The translations under genes were made by a program, and so were the position numbers. From Barnesiella merdipullorum (GTDB taxonomy: Bacteria > Bacteroidota > Bacteroidia > Bacteroidales > Barnesiellaceae): 64,000 bases of DNA. Location of the stretch: positions 1 to 64,000 of the forward strand of contig DXBT01000035.1 of the NCBI GenBank assembly GCA_019116365.1. The letters are read 5' to 3'. The notes under the pieces are model-generated. The model was given only the letters and a program-made list of their open reading frames with translations, made no database searches and was not told where the DNA came from. The first letter of the stretch is position 1. The number at the start of each line of letters is the position of its first letter. Positions 35,601-44,206 of this stretch are shown here, piece by piece.

Positions 35601-36476
35601 GTACAGGTGAGCAAATGGACGACCGATGCTGCCAAGAACGAGTTGATTCGCGCCACCATCATCAACTACTTGAAGAAATACAAGGAGTATGATGCCGAGT
35701 TGCGTCGTAAGAAATTCGATATCTCCATTGGCGACGAGCTCCCCTCGGGTATCGTGCAAATGGCCAAGGTATATATCGCCAAGAAACGTAAGATAAGCGT
35801 GGGCGACAAGATGGCCGGTCGTCACGGTAACAAAGGTATCGTGTCGCGTATCGTTCGTCAAGAAGATATGCCGTTCCTGGCCGACGGAACACCCGTCGAT
35901 ATCGTGCTGAACCCGCTGGGTGTGCCTTCGCGTATGAACCTGGGTCAGATTTTCGAGACCGTTCTGGGTTGGGCCGGAGCCGAGCTGGGCGAGAAATTCG
36001 CTACACCTATCTTCGATGGCGCCAGCCTCGACGACCTCAATGCCTGGACCGACAAGGCCGGTCTGCCGCGCTACGGTAAGACCTACCTCTACGACGGTGG
36101 TACCGGCGAGCGTTTCGACCAACCGGCTACGGTAGGTGTGATCTACATGCTTAAACTGGGTCACATGGTCGAAGACAAGATGCACGCCCGTTCCATTGGT
36201 CCGTACTCGCTCATTACGCAACAGCCGTTGGGTGGTAAAGCCCAGTTCGGAGGTCAGCGTTTCGGAGAGATGGAGGTTTGGGCACTCGAAGCCTTCGGTG
36301 CTGCTCACGTACTGCAAGAGATCCTGACTATCAAGTCGGACGACGTGGTAGGACGTTCGAAAGCCTACGAGGCCATTGTCAAAGGCGAGCCCATGCCTAC
36401 GCCCGGTATTCCCGAGTCTTTGAACGTGCTCTTGCACGAATTGAGAGGCCTCGGTCTTAGCGTCAACTTAGAATAA
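32664..36476 (+). CDS. rpoB: DNA-directed RNA polymerase subunit beta
   Basis: 1270 aa. Core polymerase subunit; contains the rifampicin-pocket segment ([20 protein letters not shown], then [20 protein letters not shown]) and the conserved C-terminal GNKGIVSRI and [11 protein letters not shown] GPYS motifs. The pocket shows the wild-type residues usually found in sensitive strains. It heads the polymerase pair and is followed after 73 nt by rpoC. Confidence 0.99.
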   Translation: [1270 protein letters not shown]

Positions 36477-36494
36477 AATAAAATCCAAACGGTC

Positions 36495-36518
36495 GGGCCG
36501 CCGCCCCATGCGGCGGCC
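36495..36518 (+). other. GC-rich hairpin in the rpoB-rpoC spacer
   Basis: Nine-base-pair stem GGCCGCCGC/GCGGCGGCC (36496-36504, 36510-36518) with a 5-nt loop and no U-tract. It may be an RNA processing site or a pause signal rather than a terminator. Confidence 0.6.
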
Positions 36519-36549
36519 GGGCCAATAACTCTTTATACATTAAACATTT

Positions 36550-39500
36550 ATGGCTTTTAGAAAAGATAACAAAATAAAGAGTAACTTTTCGAAGATTTCG
36601 ATTGGTTTGGCTTCGCCCGAGGAGATTTTGGAGAACTCGAGCGGCGAGGTGCTGAAACCCGAAACCATCAACTACCGTACCTACAAACCCGAGCGGGACG
36701 GCCTTTTCTGCGAACGTATTTTCGGCCCTGTAAAGGACTATGAATGTCATTGCGGAAAATACAAACGTATCCGTTACAAAGGTATTGTCTGCGACCGATG
36801 CGGTGTCGAGGTGACCGAGAAAAAGGTGCGCCGCGAGCGTATGGGTCACATCCAGCTTGTGGTTCCTGTGGCCCACATCTGGTACTTCCGTTCGCTGCCC
36901 AACAAGATAGGGTATCTGTTGGGATTGCCCAGCAAAAAACTCGACGCCGTAATTTACTACGAGCGTTATATCGTAATACAACCGGGTCCTCAAACCGACC
37001 TGGCTACCTACGATCTCCTCTCTGAAGAGGAGTATCTCAACATCATGGACTCGCTTCCCCGCGAAAACCAGATGCTCGAAGATACCGATCCCAACAAGTT
37101 CATCGCTAAGATGGGTGCCGAGGCCATTTATGACCTGCTGTGCCGTCTCGACCTCGACGAGCTCTCCTACGAGTTGCGTCACCGGGCCAGCACCGACGGT
37201 TCTCAACAACGCAAGACCGAGGCCTTGAAGCGCCTGCAGGTGGTTGAGTCGTTCCGTGCCTCGAAAGGCCGCAACCGTCCCGAGTGGATGATCTTGAAGG
37301 TGATTCCCGTGATTCCCCCCGAACTGCGTCCGTTGGTTCCCCTCGATGGTGGCCGTTTCGCTACCAGCGACCTCAACGACCTCTATCGCCGGGTAATCAT
37401 CCGCAACAACCGTTTGAAACGATTGATGGAAATCAAAGCCCCCGAGGTGATTCTGCGCAACGAAAAACGTATGTTGCAGGAGGCTGTTGACTCGCTGCTC
37501 GACAACTCTCGCAAGTCGAGCGCCGTGAAGACCGAGGCCAACCGTCCGTTGAAATCACTCTCCGACAGCTTGAAAGGTAAACAAGGTCGTTTCCGTCAGA
37601 ACCTGCTCGGTAAGCGTGTCGATTATTCGGCCCGGTCGGTTATCGTTGTAGGTCCCGAACTGAAGATGCACGAGTGCGGTCTGCCCAAGAACATGGCCGC
37701 CGAGCTCTATAAACCCTTTATCATCCGCAAGCTCATCGAGCGCGGTATTGTCAAGACCGTGAAGTCGGCCAAGAAAATCGTGGATCGCAAGGAGCCCGTT
37801 GTATGGGATATCCTCGAACACGTGATGAAGGGACACCCCGTGCTGCTGAACCGTGCCCCGACGTTGCACCGTTTGGGTATCCAGGCCTTCCAGCCCAAGA
37901 TGATCGAGGGTAAAGCCATTCAGTTGCACCCGCTGGCATGTACGGCATTCAACGCCGACTTCGATGGTGACCAGATGGCCGTGCACTTGCCCCTCGGTAA
38001 CGAGGCTATTCTCGAAGCCCAGTTGCTTATGCTGGGTGCTCACAATATCTTGAACCCGGCCAACGGCGCACCTATCACCGTGCCTTCGCAAGACATGGTA
38101 CTGGGTCTGTACTACATCACCAAGCTGCGTCCCGGTTCGCTGGGCGAGGGCCTCAAGTTCTATGGCCCCGAAGAGGCCGAGATTGCCTACAACGAAGGCA
38201 AGGTATCGTTGCATGCCCCCGTATCGGTAGTCGTAAAAGATATTGATAAAGATGGCAACATCATCGAGCATATGGTCGAGAATACATCGGTAGGCCGTGT
38301 GCTGGTGAACCAGTACGTACCCCAGGAGATTGGCTACGTAAACGAGATTCTTTCTAAGAAGTCGTTGCGTGATATTATCGGTAAGGTAATCAAGGTTTGC
38401 GGTGTAACCCGTTCGGCCCAGTTCCTCGACGATATCAAGAACCTGGGTTATTACATGGCCTTCAAGGGCGGTCTGTCGTTCAACCTGGGCGACGTGCTCG
38501 TTCCGCCTGAAAAAGAGACTCTGGTTGCCGAAGGTAATGCCGAGGTGGAGCAAATCATGAACAACTACAACATGGGTTTCATCACCTACAACGAGCGTTA
38601 CAACCAGATTATCGATACTTGGACACACGTCAATTCGCGTCTGTCCGATATCCTGATGAAGCAACTTTCGGCCGACAACCAGGGATTCAACTCGGTATTC
38701 ATGATGCTCGACTCGGGAGCCCGTGGTTCTAAAGACCAGATTCGTCAGCTCTCCGGTATGCGTGGTCTGATGGCCAAGCCGCAGAAATCGGGTGCCGAGG
38801 GTGGTCAAATCATTGAGAACCCTATCTTGGCCAACTTCAAGGAGGGCTTGTCGGTGCTGGAGTACTTCATCTCTACGCACGGTGCCCGTAAAGGTCTTGC
38901 CGATACCGCCTTGAAAACAGCCGATGCCGGTTATCTGACCCGTCGTCTGGTCGATGTAGCTCACGACGTGATTATTCACGAAGAGGACTGCGGAACCTTG
39001 CGCGGACTGGTTTGCACCGAAATCAAGAACAACGAAGAAGTAGTAGCCTCGCTGGGCGAGAGAATTTTGGGCCGTGTGTCGGTTCACGATGTAGTGAACC
39101 CGCTCACCAACGAGATTCTGGTTCACGCCGGCGAAGAGATTACCGAGGCTATTGCTCAGAAGATAGAAGAGTCGCCTATCGAGCAGGTTGAGATCCGTTC
39201 GGTTCTTACCTGTGAATCGAAGAAAGGCGTTTGCGCCAAGTGCTACGGCCGCAACCTGGCCAACAACCGCATGGTACAGAAGGGCGAGGCTGTGGGTGTG
39301 ATTGCCGCACAGTCGATTGGCGAGCCGGGTACACAGCTGACACTGCGTACGTTCCACGTCGGTGGTATCGCCTCGAACATCGCTGCCGTGTCGAGCGTCG
39401 TTTCGCGCTACGACGGTATTCTCGAAATCGAGGAGCTGCGTACGGTGGACAGCGTGTCGGACAGCGGCGCTAAAGTTCAGATTGTCGTAGGTCGTTTGGC

Positions 39501-40824
39501 CGAGATGCGTATCATTGACGCACACACCAAAATGGTGCTGATGTCGGCCAATATTCCTTATGGTTCGAAGTTGTATTTCAACAACGGCGATACCGTGAAG
39601 AAAGGCGACATGATTTGCGAGTGGGACCCCTTCAATGCCGTTATTGTTTCGGAGGTTGGCGGTAAAGTCAAATTCGATGCCGTCGAAGAGGGTGTAACCT
39701 ATCGTGTAGAATCGGACGAACAGTCGGGCTTGAAAGAGAAGATTATCATCGAGTCGAAAGACCGTACCCGCGTACCGTCGGCTCAGATTCTCGACGAGGC
39801 CGGACAGGTGATCAAGACTTATGCTCTGCCTGTGGGAGCCCACTTGATGATCGAGGATGGCGATACGATCAAGACCGGTGAGGTATTCGTGAAGATACCG
39901 CGTGCCGTAGGTAAAGCCGGTGATATCACGGGTGGTCTGCCTCGTGTAACGGAGTTGTTCGAGGCTCGTAACCCGTCCAACCCTGCCGTTGTTTCTGAAA
40001 TCGACGGCGAGGTAATCTTCGGTAAAGTGAAACGTGGTAACCGTGAAATCTCGGTGGTTTCGAAGACCGGCGAGACCAAGAAATACCTGGTACCTCTGTC
40101 GAAACAGATTCTGGTTCAGGAGAACGACTATGTGCGTGCCGGTACGCCGCTCTCCGACGGTGCCGTTACTCCCTCCGATATCCTGGCTATCAAAGGCCCC
40201 ACGGCTGTACAGGAGTATATCGTGAACGAGGTTCAAGACGTGTACCGCATGCAGGGTGTGAAGATCAACGACAAGCACTTTGAGGTAATCGTTCGTCAGA
40301 TGATGCGCAAGGTCCAGATTCTCGATCCGGGCGATACCCGCTTCCTCGAACAGCAGATTGTCGATAAACGCGACTTTATGGACGAGAACGACCGTATCTG
40401 GGGCAAGAAAGTGGTTACCGATCCGGGCGACTCGCAAACGCTCAAAGCCGGACAGATTGTTACGGCTCGCAAACTGCGCGACGAGAACTCGGCTCTGAAA
40501 CGCAAAGACCTCAAGCTCATCCAGGTGCGCGACGCAATCCCCGCAACCTCCGAGCAGATTCTGCAAGGTATCACCCGTGCCGCTCTGCAAACGTCGAGCT
40601 TCATGTCGGCCGCTTCGTTCCAGGAGACGACCAAGGTGCTCAACGAAGCTGCCATCAACGGCAAAGTCGATACACTCGAGGGTATGAAGGAGAACGTTAT
40701 CTGCGGTCACCTCATCCCGGCCGGTACCGGTCAACGCGAGTTCGAGAAACTCATCGTGGGCTCCAAAGAAGAGTTCGACCGTGTGTTTGCCAATCGCAAG
40801 AACGTAACCGATTTCTCCAATTGA
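36550..40824 (+). CDS. rpoC: DNA-directed RNA polymerase subunit beta'
   Basis: 1424 aa. Catalytic subunit with the Mg-binding NADFDGDQMAVH from residue 468. The N-terminal zinc site is CHCGKYKRIRYKGIVCDRCG and the second zinc site CESKKGVCAKCYG. The C-terminus runs through the bridge and trigger-loop regions (GEPGTQLTLRTFHVGG) to the omega-binding end. A perfect palindromic terminator follows. Confidence 0.99.
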   Translation: MAFRKDNKIKSNFSKISIGLASPEEILENSSGEVLKPETINYRTYKPERDGLFCERIFGPVKDYECHCGKYKRIRYKGIVCDRCGVEVTEKKVRRERMGHIQLVVPVAHIWYFRSLPNKIGYLLGLPSKKLDAVIYYERYIVIQPGPQTDLATYDLLSEEEYLNIMDSLPRENQMLEDTDPNKFIAKMGAEAIYDLLCRLDLDELSYELRHRASTDGSQQRKTEALKRLQVVESFRASKGRNRPEWMILKVIPVIPPELRPLVPLDGGRFATSDLNDLYRRVIIRNNRLKRLMEIKAPEVILRNEKRMLQEAVDSLLDNSRKSSAVKTEANRPLKSLSDSLKGKQGRFRQNLLGKRVDYSARSVIVVGPELKMHECGLPKNMAAELYKPFIIRKLIERGIVKTVKSAKKIVDRKEPVVWDILEHVMKGHPVLLNRAPTLHRLGIQAFQPKMIEGKAIQLHPLACTAFNADFDGDQMAVHLPLGNEAILEAQLLMLGAHNILNPANGAPITVPSQDMVLGLYYITKLRPGSLGEGLKFYGPEEAEIAYNEGKVSLHAPVSVVVKDIDKDGNIIEHMVENTSVGRVLVNQYVPQEIGYVNEILSKKSLRDIIGKVIKVCGVTRSAQFLDDIKNLGYYMAFKGGLSFNLGDVLVPPEKETLVAEGNAEVEQIMNNYNMGFITYNERYNQIIDTWTHVNSRLSDILMKQLSADNQGFNSVFMMLDSGARGSKDQIRQLSGMRGLMAKPQKSGAEGGQIIENPILANFKEGLSVLEYFISTHGARKGLADTALKTADAGYLTRRLVDVAHDVIIHEEDCGTLRGLVCTEIKNNEEVVASLGERILGRVSVHDVVNPLTNEILVHAGEEITEAIAQKIEESPIEQVEIRSVLTCESKKGVCAKCYGRNLANNRMVQKGEAVGVIAAQSIGEPGTQLTLRTFHVGGIASNIAAVSSVVSRYDGILEIEELRTVDSVSDSGAKVQIVVGRLAEMRIIDAHTKMVLMSANIPYGSKLYFNNGDTVKKGDMICEWDPFNAVIVSEVGGKVKFDAVEEGVTYRVESDEQSGLKEKIIIESKDRTRVPSAQILDEAGQVIKTYALPVGAHLMIEDGDTIKTGEVFVKIPRAVGKAGDITGGLPRVTELFEARNPSNPAVVSEIDGEVIFGKVKRGNREISVVSKTGETKKYLVPLSKQILVQENDYVRAGTPLSDGAVTPSDILAIKGPTAVQEYIVNEVQDVYRMQGVKINDKHFEVIVRQMMRKVQILDPGDTRFLEQQIVDKRDFMDENDRIWGKKVVTDPGDSQTLKAGQIVTARKLRDENSALKRKDLKLIQVRDAIPATSEQILQGITRAALQTSSFMSAASFQETTKVLNEAAINGKVDTLEGMKENVICGHLIPAGTGQREFEKLIVGSKEEFDRVFANRKNVTDFSN

Positions 40825-40850
40825 TAGAGAACTAAATGCTACATAATCGA

Positions 40851-40888
40851 GAGGAGCGATCCACTGCAGTGGATCGCTCCTCTTTTTT
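40851..40888 (+). terminator. Terminator of the rpoBC operon
   Basis: Perfect 32-nt inverted repeat with 16-nt arms (40851-40866, 40867-40882; arm GAGGAGCGATCCACTG) and no unpaired centre beyond the turn, followed by TTTTTT. Confidence 0.9.
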
Positions 40889-40974
40889 ATATTCATACCT
40901 CAGATGGAGGATGATGGAGGGGAGTCTCATGCCCCTCTTACGGAGTGGTTCTTGTTCGTAGAATATAGGTAAGG

Positions 40975-41020
40975 CAAAGGGCATTGATAATCTTTTGTGA
41001 GAATATATCAATGCCCTTTG
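40975..41020 (-). terminator. Hairpin after znuC
   Basis: Perfect 15-bp stem CAAAGGGCATTGATA/TATCAATGCCCTTTG with a 16-nt loop, 25 nt beyond the znuC stop. The minus strand after it lacks a clear U-tract, so strength is uncertain. Confidence 0.6.
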
Positions 41021-41045
41021 TAGGTCTTGAGGGTATGGAACTGGT

Positions 41046-41705
41046 CTATCGGTCGCCCAGGGTATGATTGATGTAGAGGTTGCGGTTCGACAGGGTGATA
41101 AAGGGCTCTATCTCGTGCGAGACCATCATAATGGTGGTGCCACGGCTCGAGAGGTCGCGCAGAATTTCAACCATACGCCCTTCGAACGGGCGGTCGATAT
41201 ACGACGAGGGTTCGTCGAGAATGAGCATCTCGGGTTGTGAGATAAGGGCACGGCCAAAGAGGGCGCGTTGCAGTTGTCCGCCCGAGAGTACCCCGATGGG
41301 TTTCTCGCGCAGTGCCGTTATGCCCATGAGGTCGAGCATGCGGTCGGTCTCTTGCTTCTGTATCGCTTTGGATTGTTTGGCACTTTTACCCATGAGCCCC
41401 GAGGCTACTACATCTTCTACCGTAATGGGAAACCGGCTGTCGATACTGCTCTTTTGAGGCAGGTACCCGATGTCGAGCGAGGGGACTTCCTCTCTATCCT
41501 TATAAAAATAGACGGCCCCTTGAGTCGGTTTCTGTAATCCCAGTATGGTGCGCAGCAGCGAGGTCTTGCCCCCGCCGTTGGGCCCCGATACCAGTAGAAA
41601 GTCTCCCTCGAAGATGTCGAGGTTGATGTCTTCGAGTACGGTCTTGTCGGCATACGAGAGCCACAAGTCTTCGATAGCAATGATTTTATTCTCCAGCGAT
41701 GGCAT
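41046..41705 (-). CDS. Metal ABC transporter ATP-binding protein (ZnuC-like)
   Basis: 219 aa ATPase. Walker A GPNGGGKT (41-48), signature LSGGQ (140-144), Walker B LILDEP (161-166) and switch H197. With the adjoining substrate-binding lipoprotein it belongs to the zinc/manganese (ZnuABC/TroABCD) transporter family. Its start overlaps the end of znuA by 20 nt. The membrane permease that the complex needs is not next to it on either side. Confidence 0.9.
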   Translation of the reverse strand: MPSLENKIIAIEDLWLSYADKTVLEDINLDIFEGDFLLVSGPNGGGKTSLLRTILGLQKPTQGAVYFYKDREEVPSLDIGYLPQKSSIDSRFPITVEDVVASGLMGKSAKQSKAIQKQETDRMLDLMGITALREKPIGVLSGGQLQRALFGRALISQPEMLILDEPSSYIDRPFEGRMVEILRDLSSRGTTIMMVSHEIEPFITLSNRNLYINHTLGDR

Positions 41706-42576
41706 CGGTAATGCGTAAAAGTTCTTCTTTCCAGTTGTAGCTGAGCGGGTTGATGGATACTACTTTGCCATCGATTTCCTGGGCAAACGATTCGGCCTGT
41801 TTGGCATCGAATTCCTGTTGGATAAAGATGACTTTCACGTGCTTCTCCCGAGCTACGTCGATGGCTTTTTTCAAGTAGAAGGCCGAGGGTTCCTTGCCGT
41901 TATATTCGAGGCTCAGTTGGTGCAGGTGATAGTCTTTGGCCAGGTAGCTGAGCGACGGGTGGTAGATGGCAAACATCGTGCCTTTTACCGGTGCCAGTTT
42001 GCGAGTCATGATCGAATCGACCTGATTCACTTCGGCCAGCAGCTCCTCGTAGTTCTTGCGATATATCTTTTCGCCGGCGGGGTCGAGACTCACAAAGGCA
42101 TCGTACATGTTCTTGGCGATGATGCGCACGTTTTTGGGCGAACTCCAGGTGTGGGGATCGGCATCGAAATGGTGGTGATGATTGTCGTTCTCGACCTCCG
42201 ACTCGTTGTGCTCGTGTGTGCCCGTGAGAATATTGATACCTGTGGAGTTGTCGAATATCTTCATTTGCGGGTTGTTCTGCTCCAGTTTGTCCATCCAGGC
42301 CAACTCGAACCCGATGTGACCTATCTTGAAGTAGGCTACACTCTTGCCCAGGTGCACGAGGTGCGAGGGCGAAGGGTCATAGGCTTCGGGATTACTGCCG
42401 GGCGGTACAATGCAGTTAATGGCAAAACGGTCGCCGGCGATTTTTTCGGCAAAGTACTTTTGCGGTTGTATGGTTACGGTGACAATCTTTTGTTCTTTGT
42501 TCCCGGTCGAGCACGATACTGCAAAGAGTGTGAGCAGTATGCATGTACAATATTTCAGAAAAGAATGATTTTTCAT
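41686..42576 (-). CDS. Zinc/metal-binding lipoprotein of ABC importer (ZnuA-like)
   Basis: 296 aa. A lipoprotein signal ends at Cys22 (LFAVSC), so it is anchored facing the periplasm. ZnuA/TroA fold with His-rich loop HEH (121-123), HHHH (133-136) and H142 (DPHTW), the pattern of zinc-specific members. Later conserved His in YHPSLSYLAKDYHL supplies another ligand. ATG 42576 (MKNHSF) is chosen over 42630 because it gives the signal peptide and fits the promoter. The likely metal is zinc, by family. Confidence 0.9.
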   Translation of the reverse strand: MKNHSFLKYCTCILLTLFAVSCSTGNKEQKIVTVTIQPQKYFAEKIAGDRFAINCIVPPGSNPEAYDPSPSHLVHLGKSVAYFKIGHIGFELAWMDKLEQNNPQMKIFDNSTGINILTGTHEHNESEVENDNHHHHFDADPHTWSSPKNVRIIAKNMYDAFVSLDPAGEKIYRKNYEELLAEVNQVDSIMTRKLAPVKGTMFAIYHPSLSYLAKDYHLHQLSLEYNGKEPSAFYLKKAIDVAREKHVKVIFIQQEFDAKQAESFAQEIDGKVVSINPLSYNWKEELLRITDAIAGE

Positions 42577-42600
42577 AATCAAACGTTTTGCCTCACGGCA

Positions 42601-42618
42601 TATTTTTGTACAAAAATA
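42601..42618 (-). promoter_or_regulatory. Palindrome over the znuA promoter
   Basis: The 18-nt sequence TATTTTTGTACAAAAATA is a perfect palindrome. Its minus-strand right half TATTTTTG (42618-42611) is an exact -7 box for znuA, with a leader of about 28 nt. A dimeric repressor bound here would block transcription; a Fur/Zur-family regulator is the obvious guess, though none is encoded nearby. Confidence 0.6.
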
Positions 42619-42733
42619 GTATAATATCATTAATATTCCTTCTCTTGACGGCTATTTAATATGTTAAATCTGGCTTTTAACATTTTGCCAATCAGTGCGA
42701 TTGACCTCGGGTGTGAGCTGTGTTCCGGCCCAT

Positions 42734-43267
42734 CTATTCCACCCCATAGACTCGATTGTGAATACGGGTTACTACCGTGTCGAAAACCCGGTCAAGGTCA
42801 AAGTTGCCATACGACATGAGGTATAGCTCGAGCGGTTGACGGTCGGGCGAGTAGGGGGGCTGAATATAGGGATGGGTATTCAGTACAAAGCCCAGCCGTT
42901 GGTAAAAGGCTATGCGTCGCTTGCTGAGGTCGTCGGTGGGCTTCTCGACCTCGAGTACCGCCGGTTTGTCCAGCAGTTTCAGCAAAGCGGTCATGGATTC
43001 GGCTCCATAGCCGGCTCCCCGGAACCGGTTGTCGATGGCAAAATGCTCCATGTAGGTGAAGTCGCTCCACGGCCAATACGAGATAAATCCCACGGGTTGT
43101 TCTCCGTTCGACAGCAGGGCTATGGTGAAATCGTCGTTTTCCCGAATCAGACGCACTACCTCGTCGAAGTCTCTTCGCTCGTCCTGGGGGAAAGAGTCGG
43201 TATAGACGCGCTCGATAAAACTAAGCGCAGCACCGTCATCGGGGCAGACTTGTGAAATTTGTATCAT
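42734..43267 (-). CDS. GNAT-family N-acetyltransferase
   Basis: 177 aa. Acetyl-CoA binding region FAIDNRFRGAGYGAESM carries the RxxGxG/A motif A, followed by RRIAFYQRLGFV (motif B). Substrate unknown. ATG 43267 (MIQISQV) is preferred over 43294 because a TATATTTG -7 box lies at 43292-43299, which would overlap the longer start. It is 157 nt upstream of znuA but with its own promoter. Confidence 0.85.
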   Translation of the reverse strand: MIQISQVCPDDGAALSFIERVYTDSFPQDERRDFDEVVRLIRENDDFTIALLSNGEQPVGFISYWPWSDFTYMEHFAIDNRFRGAGYGAESMTALLKLLDKPAVLEVEKPTDDLSKRRIAFYQRLGFVLNTHPYIQPPYSPDRQPLELYLMSYGNFDLDRVFDTVVTRIHNRVYGVE

Positions 43268-43291
43268 AGGGAGGTTGGTTATAAGTTGATA

Positions 43292-43299
43292 CAAATATA
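43292..43299 (-). promoter_or_regulatory. -7 box of the GNAT gene
   Basis: Minus-strand TATATTTG, exact TAnnTTTG match, with a leader of about 18 nt to ATG 43267. Confidence 0.6.
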
Positions 43300-43631
43300 A
43301 TAGATTTAAAGGAATTTTTAAAAAGTATGGTCATAAAGTTTTCTTTATACCTGTCAACCGGCGTATAAATGGGAGTTGTCGCGATGTAACGAATCGGAAA
43401 CAAGAGCCACTCTTAATACCTAATAGCCCTTTATTGAGCGTGTTGGCTGTGTTGTATATGCACATAATAGTTTCAAATTAAAACTATTTTGATGCACAAG
43501 TATTGGGCGAAGATCTTTATTAAGGCCGGTTTCCTGCAAAATTAACATCATCGTTAACTGAATCCTGTAAATTTATTACTATCTTTGTCCTCAGAATAAT
43601 AAAACAGTTGTAAAAAATCGAAAAAAGAACC
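43300..43631 (+). promoter_or_regulatory. Upstream region of the Lrp gene
   Basis: 332 nt without a gene, AT-rich. A TATCTTTG -7 box lies at 43580-43587. A dyad AATAGTTT/AAACTATT (43466-43473, 43481-43488), flanked by TGCA on both sides (43459, 43493), lies about 100 nt before it and is a candidate binding site for the regulator itself. Confidence 0.5.
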
Positions 43632-44108
43632 ATGGGACATCATCAATTAGACGAATTAGACTATAAAATTTTGAAACTCATCGCAGCAAATGCACGCATC
43701 CCTTTTCTCGAAGTGGCACGTGAGTGTAATGTTTCGGGAGCCGCAATTCATCAGAGAGTGCAAAAGTTGACCAATTTGGGTATCCTCAAAGGATCGGAAT
43801 ATATCATCGACTCAAACAAGATTGGTTTTGAGACCTGTGCCTATATGGGTTTCTATCTGAAAAATCCGGGCGACTTCGAACATGTGGTGGAGGAGTTGCA
43901 CAAGATTCCCGAGGTGGTCGAGTGCCACTTCACTACCGGGCAGTACGACATGTTCATCAAACTCTTTGCCCGCAACAACCAGCATCTGCTTGAGATTATT
44001 CACACCAAGTTGCAACCCATTGGACTGTCGCGCACCGAGACGTTGATCTCCTTCCGCGAGATATTCAGGCGCCAGCTCCCCATCGAAGAGGTGGAAGACT
44101 TGGATTGA
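43632..44108 (+). CDS. Lrp/AsnC-family transcriptional regulator
   Basis: 158 aa. N-terminal winged helix-turn-helix (LDELDYKILKLIAANARIPF, VSGAAIHQRVQKL) and C-terminal RAM ligand-binding/oligomerisation domain (about 70-150). Such regulators sense amino acids. The target genes are not apparent; a long upstream region with a dyad suggests autoregulation. A terminator follows it. Confidence 0.92.
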   Translation: MGHHQLDELDYKILKLIAANARIPFLEVARECNVSGAAIHQRVQKLTNLGILKGSEYIIDSNKIGFETCAYMGFYLKNPGDFEHVVEELHKIPEVVECHFTTGQYDMFIKLFARNNQHLLEIIHTKLQPIGLSRTETLISFREIFRRQLPIEEVEDLD

Positions 44109-44146
44109 ATCACACCATGCACAAATGATTAAAGAGATATCAGTTG

Positions 44147-44197
44147 GCCCGGCTCGATTCCTTCAGGAAGAGGAGAGAGCTCGGGCCCTGTTTTTTT
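44147..44197 (+). terminator. Terminator after the Lrp gene
   Basis: Arms GGCCCGGCTC (44147-44156) and GAGCTCGGGCC (44177-44187) pair with one bulge around a loop that can itself fold (CCTTCAGGAAG); T7 follows at 44191-44197. Confidence 0.65.
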
Positions 44198-44206
44198 AGT
44201 ACCGAT

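Noticed and set aside
37555..40896. 1113-aa minus-strand frame opposite rpoC
   Set aside because: Long antisense frames arise in strongly biased genes such as rpoC; there is no independent start signal or motif.
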